Source: Symplocastrum torsivum CPER-KK1
Lineage (GTDB): Bacteria; Cyanobacteriota; Cyanobacteriia; Cyanobacteriales; Coleofasciculaceae
DNA: 64,000 nt
Assembly: GCA_019358875.1 (NCBI GenBank)
Contig: JAHHIF010000007.1
Location: 1-64,000 of the forward strand
Direction of reading: 5' to 3'
Shown: one piece after another, positions 47,911 through 57,109 of the stretch
Layout: each line of letters opens with the position of its first letter
How positions within the stretch are numbered: the stretch's first letter is position 1
Notes under the pieces: generated by a model
The model's input: the letters and a program-made list of their open reading frames with translations, nothing else
Databases searched by the model: none
What the model was told of the DNA's origin: nothing
Translations under genes and position numbers: made by a program

Positions 47911-48265
47911 GATTGCCTATGTGCTTACTCTAAAACTTGTTATTACATCATTCAAGTTAGCACCTGCGATCCCCACTGGCTGTAAACGCGACTACCAATC
48001 AGTTTTTCTACCCAGTCACGTCTAGAACATTAGACTGGGAAAATACTTGATTTTGCCGCTTATTTGTGTTTTTAACCAAAACTTAGCAATTTTAAGTAAA
48101 AATACTCAGGTTTTCTCGCGTTTGCTAGCTTAGCAAGCGCCTGACTTAATTTCTGAAGATATTTACTTCCTCAAGAAAAATACCACACAGTTGAGAGAAG
48201 TCGTTAATCTTGTTAAAGTTAAGTTATATGAATAAGGCTTTCAGAATTCGTGTCAGTAACTTCAC

Positions 48266-48444
48266 GGTTGAGGCTGGGGCTTTATAGAGGCGACCCTAAT
48301 CCACCAGCGGATAAGTGTTGGCTTAGTCTATCTAAGCCTTCCGAGGCATGTCGGATAAAGCAATATGAGGTAAAACTTCCCTAAATTTTTAATTCTGAGT
48401 AAGCAATTGATCTAAGAAAGAACAGCTTCCACCTGAAATTAACA
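48266..48444 (+). promoter_or_regulatory. Hairpin-rich 5' leader of the radical SAM gene (candidate cis-regulatory RNA)
   Basis: Four stems follow one another: GGTTG (starting about 48267) with CGACC about 20 bases on; ATCC-ACCAGC-GGAT (about 48299-48312); GGCTTAG-TCTAT-CTAAGCC (48320-48338); and TCCGA-GGCATG-TCGGA (48340-48355). The start codon is 48445. There is no T-run after the last stem. The pattern is not one I recognise as a named riboswitch; the B12 box of cobalamin riboswitches is absent. The remaining gap from 47911 to 48265 shows nothing recognisable. Confidence 0.45.
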
Positions 48445-50016
48445 ATGCAACAAAAAATCCTCTATGTACGCCTTCCCTGTAATCCAATCTTTCCGATTGG
48501 CGTTGTCTATCTAGCCGATCATGTTCACAAACTGTTTCCAGAGGTTGAGCAGCGCATCTTTGACTTGGGAACTGTGCCTCCTCTAGATTTTGCGTCTGCC
48601 CTGGATGCCTGTGTGGACGAGTTTCAACCCACCCTACTGGTATTTTCCTGGCGCGACATCCAAATCTATGCCCCAGTCGGCGGTAGAGGAGGTAATCCCC
48701 TGCAAAATGCTTTCGAGTTCTTCTATGCCTGGAATCCCTTCTTAAAGTTCCGAGGGGCTTTTGGGCTGCTGCGTCTAGCCATTTCCTACTATGCAGAACT
48801 TTGGCGTAATCGGGGGTTGATTGCAAGAGGGCTTAAACGCGCTCAAAACTATAACTCAGAGGTTCGTGCTGTTGTCGGTGGTGGTGCAGTGAGTGTTTTC
48901 TATGAGCAGCTAGGGAAAGAGTTGCCAGCCGGAACGATTATTTCTGTTGGCGAAGGGGAAACACTTCTTGAAAAAATTCTCAGGGGTCAAGAGTTTCGGG
49001 ATGAGCGCTGTTACGTGGTAGGTGAAACAAAGCCACGCGATCGCATGATACACGAATGGCCCACTCCCATTGAAAAAAGCGCCTGCAACTACGACTACAT
49101 CCCAAGCATCTGGCCTGAGTTTCAATACTACCTGCAAGACCAAGACTTCTATATAGGTGTGCAAACCAAGCGCGGTTGTCCACACAATTGCTGTTACTGC
49201 ATCTATACAGTTGTAGAAGGCAAGCAAGTTCGGATTAACCCCGCTGATGAAGTCGTGGCGGAAATGCGCCAACTCTATGATCGGGGAATTCGGAACTTCT
49301 GGTTCACCGATGCTCAGTTCATCCCAGCGCGGAAGTTCATCGACGATGCCATTGAGCTGTTGCAGAAAATTCTCGACTCTGGCATGACTGACATCCATTG
49401 GGCAGCTTACATCCGTGCCGACAATCTCACGCCGGAATTATGCGACCTTATGGTGAAAACCGGGATGAATTACTTTGAAATTGGCATCACCAGTGGCTCT
49501 CAGGAACTAGTGCGGAAGATGCGGATGGGTTACAACCTGCGTACAGTGTTAGAAAACTGTCGTGACCTAAAAGCGGCTGGCTTTAATGACCTGGTTTCGG
49601 TCAACTACTCCTTTAATGTAATAGACGAGCGACCGGAAACAATTCGTCAGACGATTGCTTATCACCGGGAGTTAGAACGAATCTTTGGTGCAGATAAAGT
49701 CGAACCCGCGATTTTCTTCATCGGTTTGCAACCGCACACTCACTTAGAAGAGTATGCCTTTGAGAACAATATCCTCAATCGGAACTATGACCCGATGAAC
49801 CTGAAGCCTTGGACGGTGAAGAAACTGATGTGGAATCCAGAACCGTTGGGTTCCTTCTTCGGTGAAGTTTGCTTACAAGCTTGGCGCCAAAACCCGAATG
49901 ACTTTGGACGTGAAGTCATGAAAATTCTTGAAGAAAGACTGGGTTGTGCTGAATTGGAAGAAGCACTCGTTGCTCCCGTCGAACCCAAGAAGAAACAACT
50001 CGTCACAGCGGGTTAA
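48445..50016 (+). CDS. B12-binding-domain radical SAM protein (BchE-like group)
   Basis: This 523-residue protein carries an N-terminal region with cobalamin-binding-domain layout (residues 1-about 170), then a radical SAM core. The cluster motif CPHNCCYC is CX3CX2C, in TKRGCPHNCCYCIYTVVEGK, binding a [4Fe-4S] cluster and SAM. FTDAQFIP and YFEIGITSGSQE are core strands. Related proteins include BchE-type cyclases and many uncharacterised cyanobacterial enzymes; the reaction is unknown. The long N-terminal insert with LLRLAISYYAELWRNRG may shape a substrate pocket. The gene sits behind a hairpin-rich leader and is followed 106 bases later by the DICT/HD gene, possibly the same transcript. Confidence 0.87.
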   Translation: MQQKILYVRLPCNPIFPIGVVYLADHVHKLFPEVEQRIFDLGTVPPLDFASALDACVDEFQPTLLVFSWRDIQIYAPVGGRGGNPLQNAFEFFYAWNPFLKFRGAFGLLRLAISYYAELWRNRGLIARGLKRAQNYNSEVRAVVGGGAVSVFYEQLGKELPAGTIISVGEGETLLEKILRGQEFRDERCYVVGETKPRDRMIHEWPTPIEKSACNYDYIPSIWPEFQYYLQDQDFYIGVQTKRGCPHNCCYCIYTVVEGKQVRINPADEVVAEMRQLYDRGIRNFWFTDAQFIPARKFIDDAIELLQKILDSGMTDIHWAAYIRADNLTPELCDLMVKTGMNYFEIGITSGSQELVRKMRMGYNLRTVLENCRDLKAAGFNDLVSVNYSFNVIDERPETIRQTIAYHRELERIFGADKVEPAIFFIGLQPHTHLEEYAFENNILNRNYDPMNLKPWTVKKLMWNPEPLGSFFGEVCLQAWRQNPNDFGREVMKILEERLGCAELEEALVAPVEPKKKQLVTAG

Positions 50017-50122
50017 TACAATAGGCAACTTCTTGTGGTTACCGATACAATTTTTGAGAAAGCAACGTCCTTTAACACTCTTTACTTAGCGTCTTCGCAG
50101 TTCATTTAATAAAACTCTCGCC

Positions 50123-51526
50123 ATGCTGGAAGGTTCGATTTTACAAAAACTAGAAGCAGCCCATCGAGGAGGTAAACGACCTCTAAACTTTGGTGTATAT
50201 TTCAAGAACACTTTGGTTGCTCTGTGCCATGCCTTAGAAGACTTCATCCTGGAGTCGGATAGTCCGCCGATTGTGATTACAGCTTTCCAGCGGGGTAAGT
50301 GGTATCTGCAAGAAGCGGAACGTTATGGAGACTTAGCCGATAAGTCAGCTCAGATAGCAATTATGGCTGCCCCTGATGCTGGTTTTGCGGAACATCCAAC
50401 TAGCCAAAAGTCAAATGTTGCTCTTGTAAGTCTGGAACCAACAGACCCAGTAGCGCAAGAGTGGCACCTGATGATTCTCTCTGAGACCTACACAGCAATG
50501 GTGTTATGTCAAGAGTTGTCAGCATCGGATTATGGTGAAAAAGGGCTGCCGGAAAATGACCCAGAGCGCAAGTTCTACGGTTTTTGGACATTTGAGCCGG
50601 ACTTGGTACGGGAGACAGTGGAACTTGCGATCGCTCATATTGGGGAGTACGACCCACAGTTACAACAAACCCTAAAAACACAAGTCGAGAAGATTACGGC
50701 TACCTTTGGGACTAGGTCGCGAGATGACATCAGCGTTGTCGTGTCGCGTGTGGTGGATTATCTCCAACACAGTCATGAAGATTTATCTCACCTTGAAGAA
50801 ACCGCACTGCTTGGCTCACCGATTCAAGAACAAGCTTTGGATGACAACCTGCTTTCTAATGAGATGCAGGCATTCTTACGCATGGCGCAGCTAATCGACC
50901 AAGCCGATGCAACCAACCCAATGGCGGCAGCCGAGGTGGCAGCAATCTCAGAGGCAATGGGGCAGTTGTTGGATTTACCCGCTTGGCAGCTCAAGCGTCT
51001 GCGTCTTGCGGGTTTGCTGCACGGGTTGGGTTCTTCGTTGGTGACGGCGGTTCATTCTCAGGAAGAAGCTCCCTGTTGCCCTCTAATGCCGGGGGTGCAG
51101 GCACTACGAGCAATGCCACAGCTACGTGCGATCGCCCAAATCCTGACTCACCAAACCGAGAAGTGGAATGGCACTGGTATCCCGGCAGCGATAGCTTATG
51201 ATGCCATTCCTTTAGAGTCAAGAATTTTAGGGTTAGTGACAGATTTTCAGTGGCGTGTCAGGCAGGTACAGACGTTGCAGGAAGAGGAGGATAAGCCAAC
51301 CCTGAGCCGGGAAGAAGCGATGTCCAGAGCTTTGGCTGAATGTCAGGCACTCTCCGGTGAGGCATTTGACCCTAAATTGGTAGAAACCCTCACTTTGTTA
51401 GTGATGGGGATGCAACAAGGTATGAGCTTCCAGACGCATCAACCAAAGATTGCAGCAGGGATGTGGTTGCTAGGCTCTCACCCTGTGGAAGAAGAATTGT
51501 TAGGTGTTTCTAGCATAAAAGCATAG
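50123..51526 (+). CDS. DICT sensory domain protein with degenerate HD-GYP-like domain
   Basis: The 467-residue protein has an N-terminal DICT domain (about 1-190: RPLNFGVYFKNTLVALCHAL, VITAFQRGKWYLQEAERYGD, ARSG-type strand), seen in cyanobacterial signalling proteins. A spacer with YLQHSHEDLSHLEETALLGS follows, then an HD-GYP-like helical domain (about 250-460: WQLKRLRLAGLLHGLGS, THQTEKWNGTGIPAA, ESRILGLVTDFQWR). The expected HD pair is replaced by HG (LLHGLG) and HHxxxxGxGYP is HQTEKWNGTGIP, so phosphodiesterase activity is doubtful and a sensing role is more likely. Ten bases separate it from the pentapeptide gene, so the two form an operon. Confidence 0.85.
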   Translation: MLEGSILQKLEAAHRGGKRPLNFGVYFKNTLVALCHALEDFILESDSPPIVITAFQRGKWYLQEAERYGDLADKSAQIAIMAAPDAGFAEHPTSQKSNVALVSLEPTDPVAQEWHLMILSETYTAMVLCQELSASDYGEKGLPENDPERKFYGFWTFEPDLVRETVELAIAHIGEYDPQLQQTLKTQVEKITATFGTRSRDDISVVVSRVVDYLQHSHEDLSHLEETALLGSPIQEQALDDNLLSNEMQAFLRMAQLIDQADATNPMAAAEVAAISEAMGQLLDLPAWQLKRLRLAGLLHGLGSSLVTAVHSQEEAPCCPLMPGVQALRAMPQLRAIAQILTHQTEKWNGTGIPAAIAYDAIPLESRILGLVTDFQWRVRQVQTLQEEEDKPTLSREEAMSRALAECQALSGEAFDPKLVETLTLLVMGMQQGMSFQTHQPKIAAGMWLLGSHPVEEELLGVSSIKA

Positions 51527-51536
51527 GCAACAAGAA

Positions 51537-52256
51537 ATGGTGATGGAGATAGATGCAATTCGGGCAGGAAAACTCAAGCAACTGCCAGGAGCCGATTTAG
51601 AAGACGAAGACCTTTCTGGTAGCCAACTAGAACGGATTAATCTTGCGGGTGCGACATTGATAGGAACAAATTTTTCAGGTTCCAACCTCAATGGCGCACG
51701 GCTAGATGGTGCGAACCTCGTTGGTGCCAAACTAGTGTCAGCGGACTTACGCGCAAATTTCCTGGGAGCCAACTTGATGCAAGCTGACTTAACCGGGGCT
51801 GATTTGCGAGGTAGCAACCTCCGAGGCGCTAATTTAATGGGGGCAAAGCTTACTCGCTCGTCTTTTACAGGGGCGTTTTTGAGTGGCGCAAATTTGATGG
51901 GTGTTGACTTGCAGGGCGTTGACCTACGAGGGGCAGATTTGCGAGGGGCGAATCTGAATGGTGCTAATCTCAAAGGCGCAGATTTATCGCAAGCGGATTT
52001 ACAAGGCGCTAGCTTGAGCGAAGTTAATTTTGAGGAGGCAGACTTACGTGGGGCAAACCTGTCCGGTGCAAATTTAACAAGAGCAAGTCTCCTCTGTGCG
52101 GAGTTAGAGGGTGTGAATCTGGATGGAGCCAATTTAACTGGAGTTTGTCTAGTTGGCACATCTCTATCAGCCGTAATTCCACCACCGCAGCTTGTTAAAA
52201 TCCCCTTACAAATTGCTGAGTTTGAGCATACTTCGACAAAAGAAATACCAGAATAA
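51537..52256 (+). CDS. Pentapeptide-repeat protein
   Basis: The 239-residue protein is almost entirely A(N/D)LxG-type repeats (GANLVGAKLVSADLRANFLG and GADLRGANLNGANLKGADLS are examples), about 35 units from residue 20 to 210, forming a right-handed quadrilateral beta-helix. It has no catalytic residues. Such proteins often sit on DNA-mimic or protein-binding surfaces. It starts ten bases after the DICT/HD stop and is likely co-translated. The 30-residue C-terminus is not repeat-like. Confidence 0.93.
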   Translation: MVMEIDAIRAGKLKQLPGADLEDEDLSGSQLERINLAGATLIGTNFSGSNLNGARLDGANLVGAKLVSADLRANFLGANLMQADLTGADLRGSNLRGANLMGAKLTRSSFTGAFLSGANLMGVDLQGVDLRGADLRGANLNGANLKGADLSQADLQGASLSEVNFEEADLRGANLSGANLTRASLLCAELEGVNLDGANLTGVCLVGTSLSAVIPPPQLVKIPLQIAEFEHTSTKEIPE

Positions 52257-52303
52257 ACTGGGCATCGCACATTAAGTTGTTGCACAATCACGGGATGATT
52301 TTG

Positions 52304-52385
52304 TGGTAGGGGCGTATGGTATACGCCTCTTAGACCTGTTGGTTAAAACTGAAATTTTAAAGGGCGTAAGGCTTGTGCCCCTACA
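52304..52385. repeat. MITE-like element with GTAGGGGCG ends
   Basis: The ends TGGTAGGGGCGTA (left) and TGTGCCCCTACA (right) are inverted. An inner perfect hairpin GGCGTAT-GGT-ATACGCC lies near the left end. It is related to the longer element at 7882. The gap 52257-52558 also holds a degenerate GACGTTCCG element at 52414-52440 and otherwise nothing. Confidence 0.6.
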
Positions 52386-52413
52386 AGGTTTATTTAAGTG
52401 TCAGGCTCGTCTT

Positions 52414-52440
52414 AAGACGTTCCGCCGGAAGATCTCTACA
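52414..52440. repeat. Degenerate copy of the GAGACGTTCCG palindrome
   Basis: AGACGTTCCGCCGGAAGATC followed by TCTACA resembles the perfect 29-bp palindrome at 60817 but has lost symmetry on one arm. Confidence 0.45.
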
Positions 52441-52558
52441 AATATAGAACCTCTATTCAGCATAGTCTTGAGAAGGGATTGCCCCTCTGGTTCAAAGTCC
52501 ATAAGCTTACACGATCGCATTTTCCCCATCAAATACAAAAAGCGATCGCACTCGTAAA

Positions 52559-53803
52559 TCACAACACTGTCTCAAGAGCTTCTATCAGTCGATCAACTTC
52601 CTCAATAGTGTTGTAATGCACCATACTGACTCGCACCACTCCGCCTTGCTTATCTAACCCCAAATCTTCAATCAATCGCTTGGCGTAAAAGTCACCAAAG
52701 CGAATCCCAATATTATGCTTGTCAATTTGCAGTGGAATAGTTCCGCTGTTCATTCCATCGACAACAAAAGAGATAGTTGGAACTCGTGAATGGCGATTGG
52801 CTTGGGGTTGACCAATTATCCGAACATTAGATTTACTAGTGAGGTATTTGAGGAGGCGATCGCCTATTACATCCTCATGAGTACTCATCAACTCAAAGGC
52901 TTGCACCATCTGGCTTCTCAAATCTGGAGCCATCTGCTCACCAGAGGAAACTTCTGCCAGTTCACTCAAATAATCACACAAACCTAACATCCCATAACTC
53001 AACTCAAAATTGACATTTCCTGGTTGAAACTTGTAGGGGATATCACTCTGACCAATAAAGTAATGGTTTATCCCAGGCATTGCCAGTAAATGCTCTTGCT
53101 TGCCATAAAGTAAGGCGTAGTGCGAACCATAAACTTTGTAGAAGCTAAATACATAGAAATCCACATCTAGATCTTGGACATCCACCAAGCGATGAGGTGC
53201 ATAACCAACACCATCAATACAGACCATTGCTCCATGTCTGTGGACAAATTCGGTAATATCTTTAACCGGATTTATCGTTCCTAAGACATTAGAGGTATGA
53301 GTGAAGGCCACAAGACGAGTGCGATCGCATAGTAATGGCTCTAAATCCTCTAGGTGTAGCTTCAATGTGTCAGGATTAATTCGCCACACTTTAATCTTGA
53401 TTCCCTGTTTTTCCAGGTCAACCCAAGCACCAATATTTGCCTCATGGTCACAGTTAGTGACAATCACCTCATCACCTGGATTCCAAGTTTGGCTAAGGCA
53501 TAGGGAAAGAATCCGCAACAGCAACGTAGTTGATGAACCCATCACTACTTCTGAGGCTGATTTCGCATTAATCAAGGTTGCCATTGCTTGGGCAGCTTTT
53601 GCAACGCGATCGCCTGCTAATTGTGAGACAGCATAAGAAGCGCCCAATTGCACATCAGAGGTTAGTAAATATTCGCTAATTCGCTCTACCACCTGCTTGA
53701 GCGTTTGTGAACCGCCAGCATTATCAAAAAATGTCCAATCGCCAGCAAGAGAGGGAAACTGTTGACGGACAAAGTCAATTGGGAGAGATGTTTGATCAGT
53801 CAT
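52559..53803 (-). CDS. Cysteine desulfurase-like PLP aminotransferase class V protein
   Basis: The 414-residue protein has the fold type I pattern with NCDHEANIGAWVDLEKQGIK (cofactor His stack), DGVGYAPH and the Schiff-base Lys in FSFYKVYGSHYALLYG. FFDNAGGSQTLKQV at the N-terminus and SFVVDGMNSGTIPLQI near the end fit the VC1184-like group called cysteine desulfurase-like, which differs from IscS/SufS by lacking the long Cys loop. The substrate is unproven. Monocistronic, convergent with the pentapeptide gene. Confidence 0.85.
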   Translation of the reverse strand: MTDQTSLPIDFVRQQFPSLAGDWTFFDNAGGSQTLKQVVERISEYLLTSDVQLGASYAVSQLAGDRVAKAAQAMATLINAKSASEVVMGSSTTLLLRILSLCLSQTWNPGDEVIVTNCDHEANIGAWVDLEKQGIKIKVWRINPDTLKLHLEDLEPLLCDRTRLVAFTHTSNVLGTINPVKDITEFVHRHGAMVCIDGVGYAPHRLVDVQDLDVDFYVFSFYKVYGSHYALLYGKQEHLLAMPGINHYFIGQSDIPYKFQPGNVNFELSYGMLGLCDYLSELAEVSSGEQMAPDLRSQMVQAFELMSTHEDVIGDRLLKYLTSKSNVRIIGQPQANRHSRVPTISFVVDGMNSGTIPLQIDKHNIGIRFGDFYAKRLIEDLGLDKQGGVVRVSMVHYNTIEEVDRLIEALETVL

Positions 53804-53932
53804 GATTTTCCAGTGCGGATAGTTTGAGGCTTGGGAGTGAATTCACTTCTGGAAGTTTACATTAGGCGATCGCTTTTTCCTGATGCTTGATTGTGAGCGA
53901 TTGCTTATACTTCCTTACGGTCAGTATCTACC

Positions 53933-54280
53933 TTACGAATCCTCCTCCAACTCTTCCAATATTGCCTCGATCTTCTCCTTCAAGTCTGGCAAATCTTGCT
54001 CAATAACGTCCCAGATAATATTTAGATCAATTCCTCCCAAATAATCATGCACTAAAATATTCCGAAAGCCCGAAACACTACGCTAATCAACCTCAGTTAC
54101 CCTTACCTTTAAATCATCGGAAAGGCGTTGTGTCGATTCAGCTAATGTTTGCAAGCGACGGAGAGCAGCATCTTGAATCATTGTATTAGCAAAAAACGCT
54201 TCTCTTCCTTCGCTTGTGTATTCAGTAATGCGCTCAACACACTCGCGAATGTACTCTAGATAAGCGCGGTTGTCCGTCAT
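53933..54280 (-). pseudogene. hepT: HepT (HEPN-type toxin) with an in-frame amber stop
   Basis: The frame starts MTDNRAYLEYIRECVERITE and reads through to EVD, then TAG. Without a shift it then continues RSVSGFRNILVHDYLGGIDL and NIIWDVIEQDLPDLKEKIEA to TAA at 53933. HepT proteins have Trp (TGG) at that spot (EVDW), so a single TGG-to-TAG change truncates the protein before the RX4HXY active site RNILVHDY. The 65-residue open product lacks the RNase motif. The 4-base overlap ATGA with mntA is intact. Confidence 0.85.
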
Positions 54281-54567
54281 AATGGCACAGCTTCTTTGAG
54301 AACCCGTTCCCGGATTAGTCGATGCAGTCCATTTTCCGTGACAATATCGACTTTACAGCCCAGCAAATCTTCTAAATCAGCTAATAGACCACCGGGAAAC
54401 CAACGACTGTGATTTGCCCCAACATCAATTAAAAAATCAATATCACTCTCATTAGAAGCTTCCCCCCGCGCCACCGAACCAAAAACCCGCACATTATAAG
54501 CACCGTGCTGTGCTGCAATCCTTAGTATTTCTTCTCGTTTTTCCTTCAGTAATTCATCAATTCCCAT
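54277..54567 (-). CDS. mntA: MntA-type nucleotidyltransferase antitoxin
   Basis: The 96-residue protein has the minimal nucleotidyltransferase motif VFGSVARGEASNESDIDFLI (GS-x10-DxD) and a third acidic residue in CKVDIVTE. MntA-type proteins neutralise HepT by transferring AMP to a Tyr of its RX4HXY motif. Here the antitoxin looks complete while the overlapping toxin gene is truncated by a stop. The order antitoxin-toxin and ATGA overlap are typical. Confidence 0.9.
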   Translation of the reverse strand: MGIDELLKEKREEILRIAAQHGAYNVRVFGSVARGEASNESDIDFLIDVGANHSRWFPGGLLADLEDLLGCKVDIVTENGLHRLIRERVLKEAVPL

Positions 54568-54618
54568 AACTAAATCCTCAAGATTCTGTCGAATTTCTGC
54601 TCCTCATTTCACTCTCTC

Positions 54619-55437
54619 TTAGATTGCTTGCTTCCTCATCCAGAACGCAAGAACACTCAAGAATAACAGCCCCATTAATCCTGCAACTGGGTTACTATCA
54701 ACGCCAGTAATCCAGGGAGAAACGTTGCCAGAATATTGTACTAATTGCCCCACATTAATAATGTAGTAGCCCCAAACTAGACCCGCGTGCAGTCCGATTG
54801 GCAGACCCAGACGGCCTTTACGCGATCGCTTTGCCCAAACTAATGTCAACCCCAGCAGCAACAAACCTGGAAATGCAGGGAATGTGCGAATCACTTCTTT
54901 AAACGGCTTGAGAAAGTGCAGTACAGCAAACGCGATCGCATCAATCCAGAGTGATGCCTTTTGGGTATAATCTCGTTGTAACTCATCCAACAACCAGCCC
55001 CGAAAGACTAACTCTTCCGCAAAACCAATGCCAAGGGCGCTGAGTAATCCTTCTAAAATCACCCGTAGCAGTACTACTTTAGGTGTCTGAAATTCCAGCC
55101 AACCCAGCAAGCCTTCCAGGGCAAATAAACTCAAGGTAAACATTAGACCAATACTCAATCCCTTGAGCAGATCTAATCCATTCTGTCGCGTTCGTTCCAA
55201 ACCATAACGTTTTAGGAGTTTGGGTTGTTGATAAACTTTTCTACCCCACCATCGCAGCAACAGCAGGAATTCCCCAAACAATAGCCCCATCGTCAGGATA
55301 GTAACCAAGTTTGAGTCAGAAATTAAAAAGTAAATCGGTGCTGCTACCGGAAGCCAAAGTAGCACTAATATTAAAAGAAAAAATCCCAGCCGCATTGGTG
55401 CTGGGTATTGTCTAAATTTAGGAAGGTTAAATTTCAA
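54619..55437 (-). CDS. CPBP-family intramembrane glutamic protease (CAAX/Abi type)
   Basis: The 272-residue protein has about eight hydrophobic helices and the CPBP motifs EELVFRGWLLDEL (EExxxR), the membrane His in FAVLHFLKPF, and a late LHAGLVWGYYI. These residues form the active site in Rce1-like proteases. Targets are unknown; in bacteria such proteins process or immunise against peptides. It starts at TTG (55437), since homologous N-termini begin there (KFNLPKFRQYP) rather than at ATG 55395. A palindrome lies just upstream. Confidence 0.85.
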   Translation of the reverse strand: MKFNLPKFRQYPAPMRLGFFLLILVLLWLPVAAPIYFLISDSNLVTILTMGLLFGEFLLLLRWWGRKVYQQPKLLKRYGLERTRQNGLDLLKGLSIGLMFTLSLFALEGLLGWLEFQTPKVVLLRVILEGLLSALGIGFAEELVFRGWLLDELQRDYTQKASLWIDAIAFAVLHFLKPFKEVIRTFPAFPGLLLLGLTLVWAKRSRKGRLGLPIGLHAGLVWGYYIINVGQLVQYSGNVSPWITGVDSNPVAGLMGLLFLSVLAFWMRKQAI

Positions 55438-55463
55438 AACTTTAAGGCTATGTAGCTCAGCAC

Positions 55464-55481
55464 AAAACTAGAACTAGTTTT
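55464..55481. terminator. Palindrome upstream of the CPBP gene
   Basis: AAAACTAG-AA-CTAGTTTT is perfect, with a T-run on the plus strand; it is 182 bases downstream of clpS on that gene's transcript. Whether it terminates is not certain. Confidence 0.35.
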
Positions 55482-55662
55482 TGAAGTGTACCTGCAAACT
55501 GTTCGCTGTAGGCGTTCCCAACAAAAATTCGGCACCCCATAGATGAAGTCTATTTATAGAAGCTCTAAACGCAGGCTGCTTTGTCTACTTAGTCACAATT
55601 TTTTGAACAGAGTGTAGTACTTGAGGCGATGCCTAACCCATAGCCCTTAAGAACCCAACCTC

Positions 55663-55950
55663 TTATTCATCCGGTTCGATTGTGCTAGTCAAACCGTGAT
55701 TTTTCAGCGTTTCACAGTAGAACTCAGCATGTTCTTGAGCGCAGGTAATAACCAAAGCAATACCCGACATATGGGCTTCCATCATAATGTTGACCGCTTG
55801 AGGTTGGGTCAAACTCGATACTGTTGACATCAAAGTCTGCACCACATGCTCCATCGAGTTGAAGTCATCATTGTGGAGCAAAACGCGGTAGCGAGGCGCG
55901 GGTTTACGGACTGTTGATGTTGAACGCTTCTCAATAGTTTCGACAGACAC
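55663..55950 (-). CDS. clpS: ClpS, adaptor of ClpAP/ClpCP protease
   Basis: The 95-residue protein contains YRVLLHNDDFNSMEHVVQTL, the conserved NDD segment that recognises N-degrons, and TCAQEHAEFYCETLKNHGLT as the C-terminal alpha/beta core. It delivers proteins with destabilising N-terminal residues to Clp protease. It starts at GTG 55950 and is probably monocistronic. The N-terminal 20 residues are flexible, as usual. Confidence 0.95.
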   Translation of the reverse strand: MSVETIEKRSTSTVRKPAPRYRVLLHNDDFNSMEHVVQTLMSTVSSLTQPQAVNIMMEAHMSGIALVITCAQEHAEFYCETLKNHGLTSTIEPDE

Positions 55951-56191
55951 TGCTCTACCCTCTCCAGTTCATGTGTAGAAACGAATTCCCATTATTACAG
56001 GGAATTATTTTATCTTTAGTCTTTATATTACTCAACATTATTCGTCCCAACCCATGATATTACATCAGTTTCATTGCCTCCTTATCGAGATGACAGGGAA
56101 GCGCTAAGCCTGACAGTAGGCTAAGAGCGACGCTCGTTCCAGTTCTTCGCCAACGCTAAAATAAATAAGTTAACGTTACTTAACATTTCCC

Positions 56192-57109
56192 GTGACCACA
56201 CAGGCAACCCAAGATGCCGCTACCAGACCAATACCAGGCACTTACTGGCAGTGGCGAGGGCAATCTATTTACTATGTACGAGCTGGTGAAAAAAAATCAG
56301 GACACCCACCCTTATTGTTGGTTCATGGGTTCGGGGCATCCACAGACCACTGGCGCAAAAATATTGCCGAACTGAGTAACGATTTTGAGGTTTGGGCAAT
56401 TGACCTTTTGGGATTTGGACGCTCTGCTAAACCTGAGTGGCAATACGGAGGCGACTTGTGGCGTGACCAGCTAAATGACTTTATCACCGATATCATCGGT
56501 CAACCTGCTGTCTTGGCAGGAAACTCTTTGGGGGGTTATTCAGCGCTGTGTGTGGCTGCACAACGTCCTGAATCTGCGGTTGGTTTAGTCTTACTCAACA
56601 GTGCTGGTCCATTTACGGATACCAAGGTACCGACTCAACCAAATCCTCTGCAAAAGTTCATCGGTGATGTCAGTCGCTCAGTTTTGCTGCAACCTTGGGC
56701 AAGCTTTCTCTTGTTCCAATATGTACGACAACGCTCAGTGATTCGCAATACGCTTGAGAAAGTTTATTTTGACCAGAGTGCGATCACAGACCAACTGGTA
56801 GAAGAAATTTATCGCCCTTCCTGTGATGTCGGTGCCCACAAAGTTTTTGCTTCTGTCTTCAAGTCACCCCAAGGAGAAAAAATTGATGTCCTACTCAAAC
56901 AACTAACCTGCCCGTTACTCCTGCTGTGGGGAGAAGCCGACCCCTGGATGCGTTCAAAGGAACGGGGCGCACAGTTCCGTCAATATTATCCCCAACTGAC
57001 CGAACACTATCTTCAGGCTGGTCATTGTCCCCATGATGAGGTGCCAGAGCAGGTGAATGCTATTCTACGGGACTGGGTACTGTCGATTGCCAGTGATTCA
57101 CCGACTTGA
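56192..57109 (+). CDS. Alpha/beta hydrolase
   Basis: The 305-residue enzyme starts at GTG. LLLVHGFGASTDHWRKN supplies the oxyanion loop, VLAGNSLGGYSALCVA the nucleophile Ser in GNSLGG, LLLWGEADPWMR the acid, and AGHCPHDEVPEQVN the catalytic His. The family includes esterases, dehalogenases and chlorophyll-related hydrolases; no specific substrate can be named. It is monocistronic; the region after it holds small repeats. Confidence 0.9.
   Translation: MTTQATQDAATRPIPGTYWQWRGQSIYYVRAGEKKSGHPPLLLVHGFGASTDHWRKNIAELSNDFEVWAIDLLGFGRSAKPEWQYGGDLWRDQLNDFITDIIGQPAVLAGNSLGGYSALCVAAQRPESAVGLVLLNSAGPFTDTKVPTQPNPLQKFIGDVSRSVLLQPWASFLLFQYVRQRSVIRNTLEKVYFDQSAITDQLVEEIYRPSCDVGAHKVFASVFKSPQGEKIDVLLKQLTCPLLLLWGEADPWMRSKERGAQFRQYYPQLTEHYLQAGHCPHDEVPEQVNAILRDWVLSIASDSPT

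Noticed and set aside
47911..48444. Cobalamin riboswitch before the B12-dependent radical SAM gene
   Set aside because: The conserved B12 box GCCACTG and the typical long fold are absent; only short stems are seen.
55438..55662. Possible small gene between CPBP and clpS
   Set aside because: No open frame with a ribosome site was found; only a short palindrome is present.
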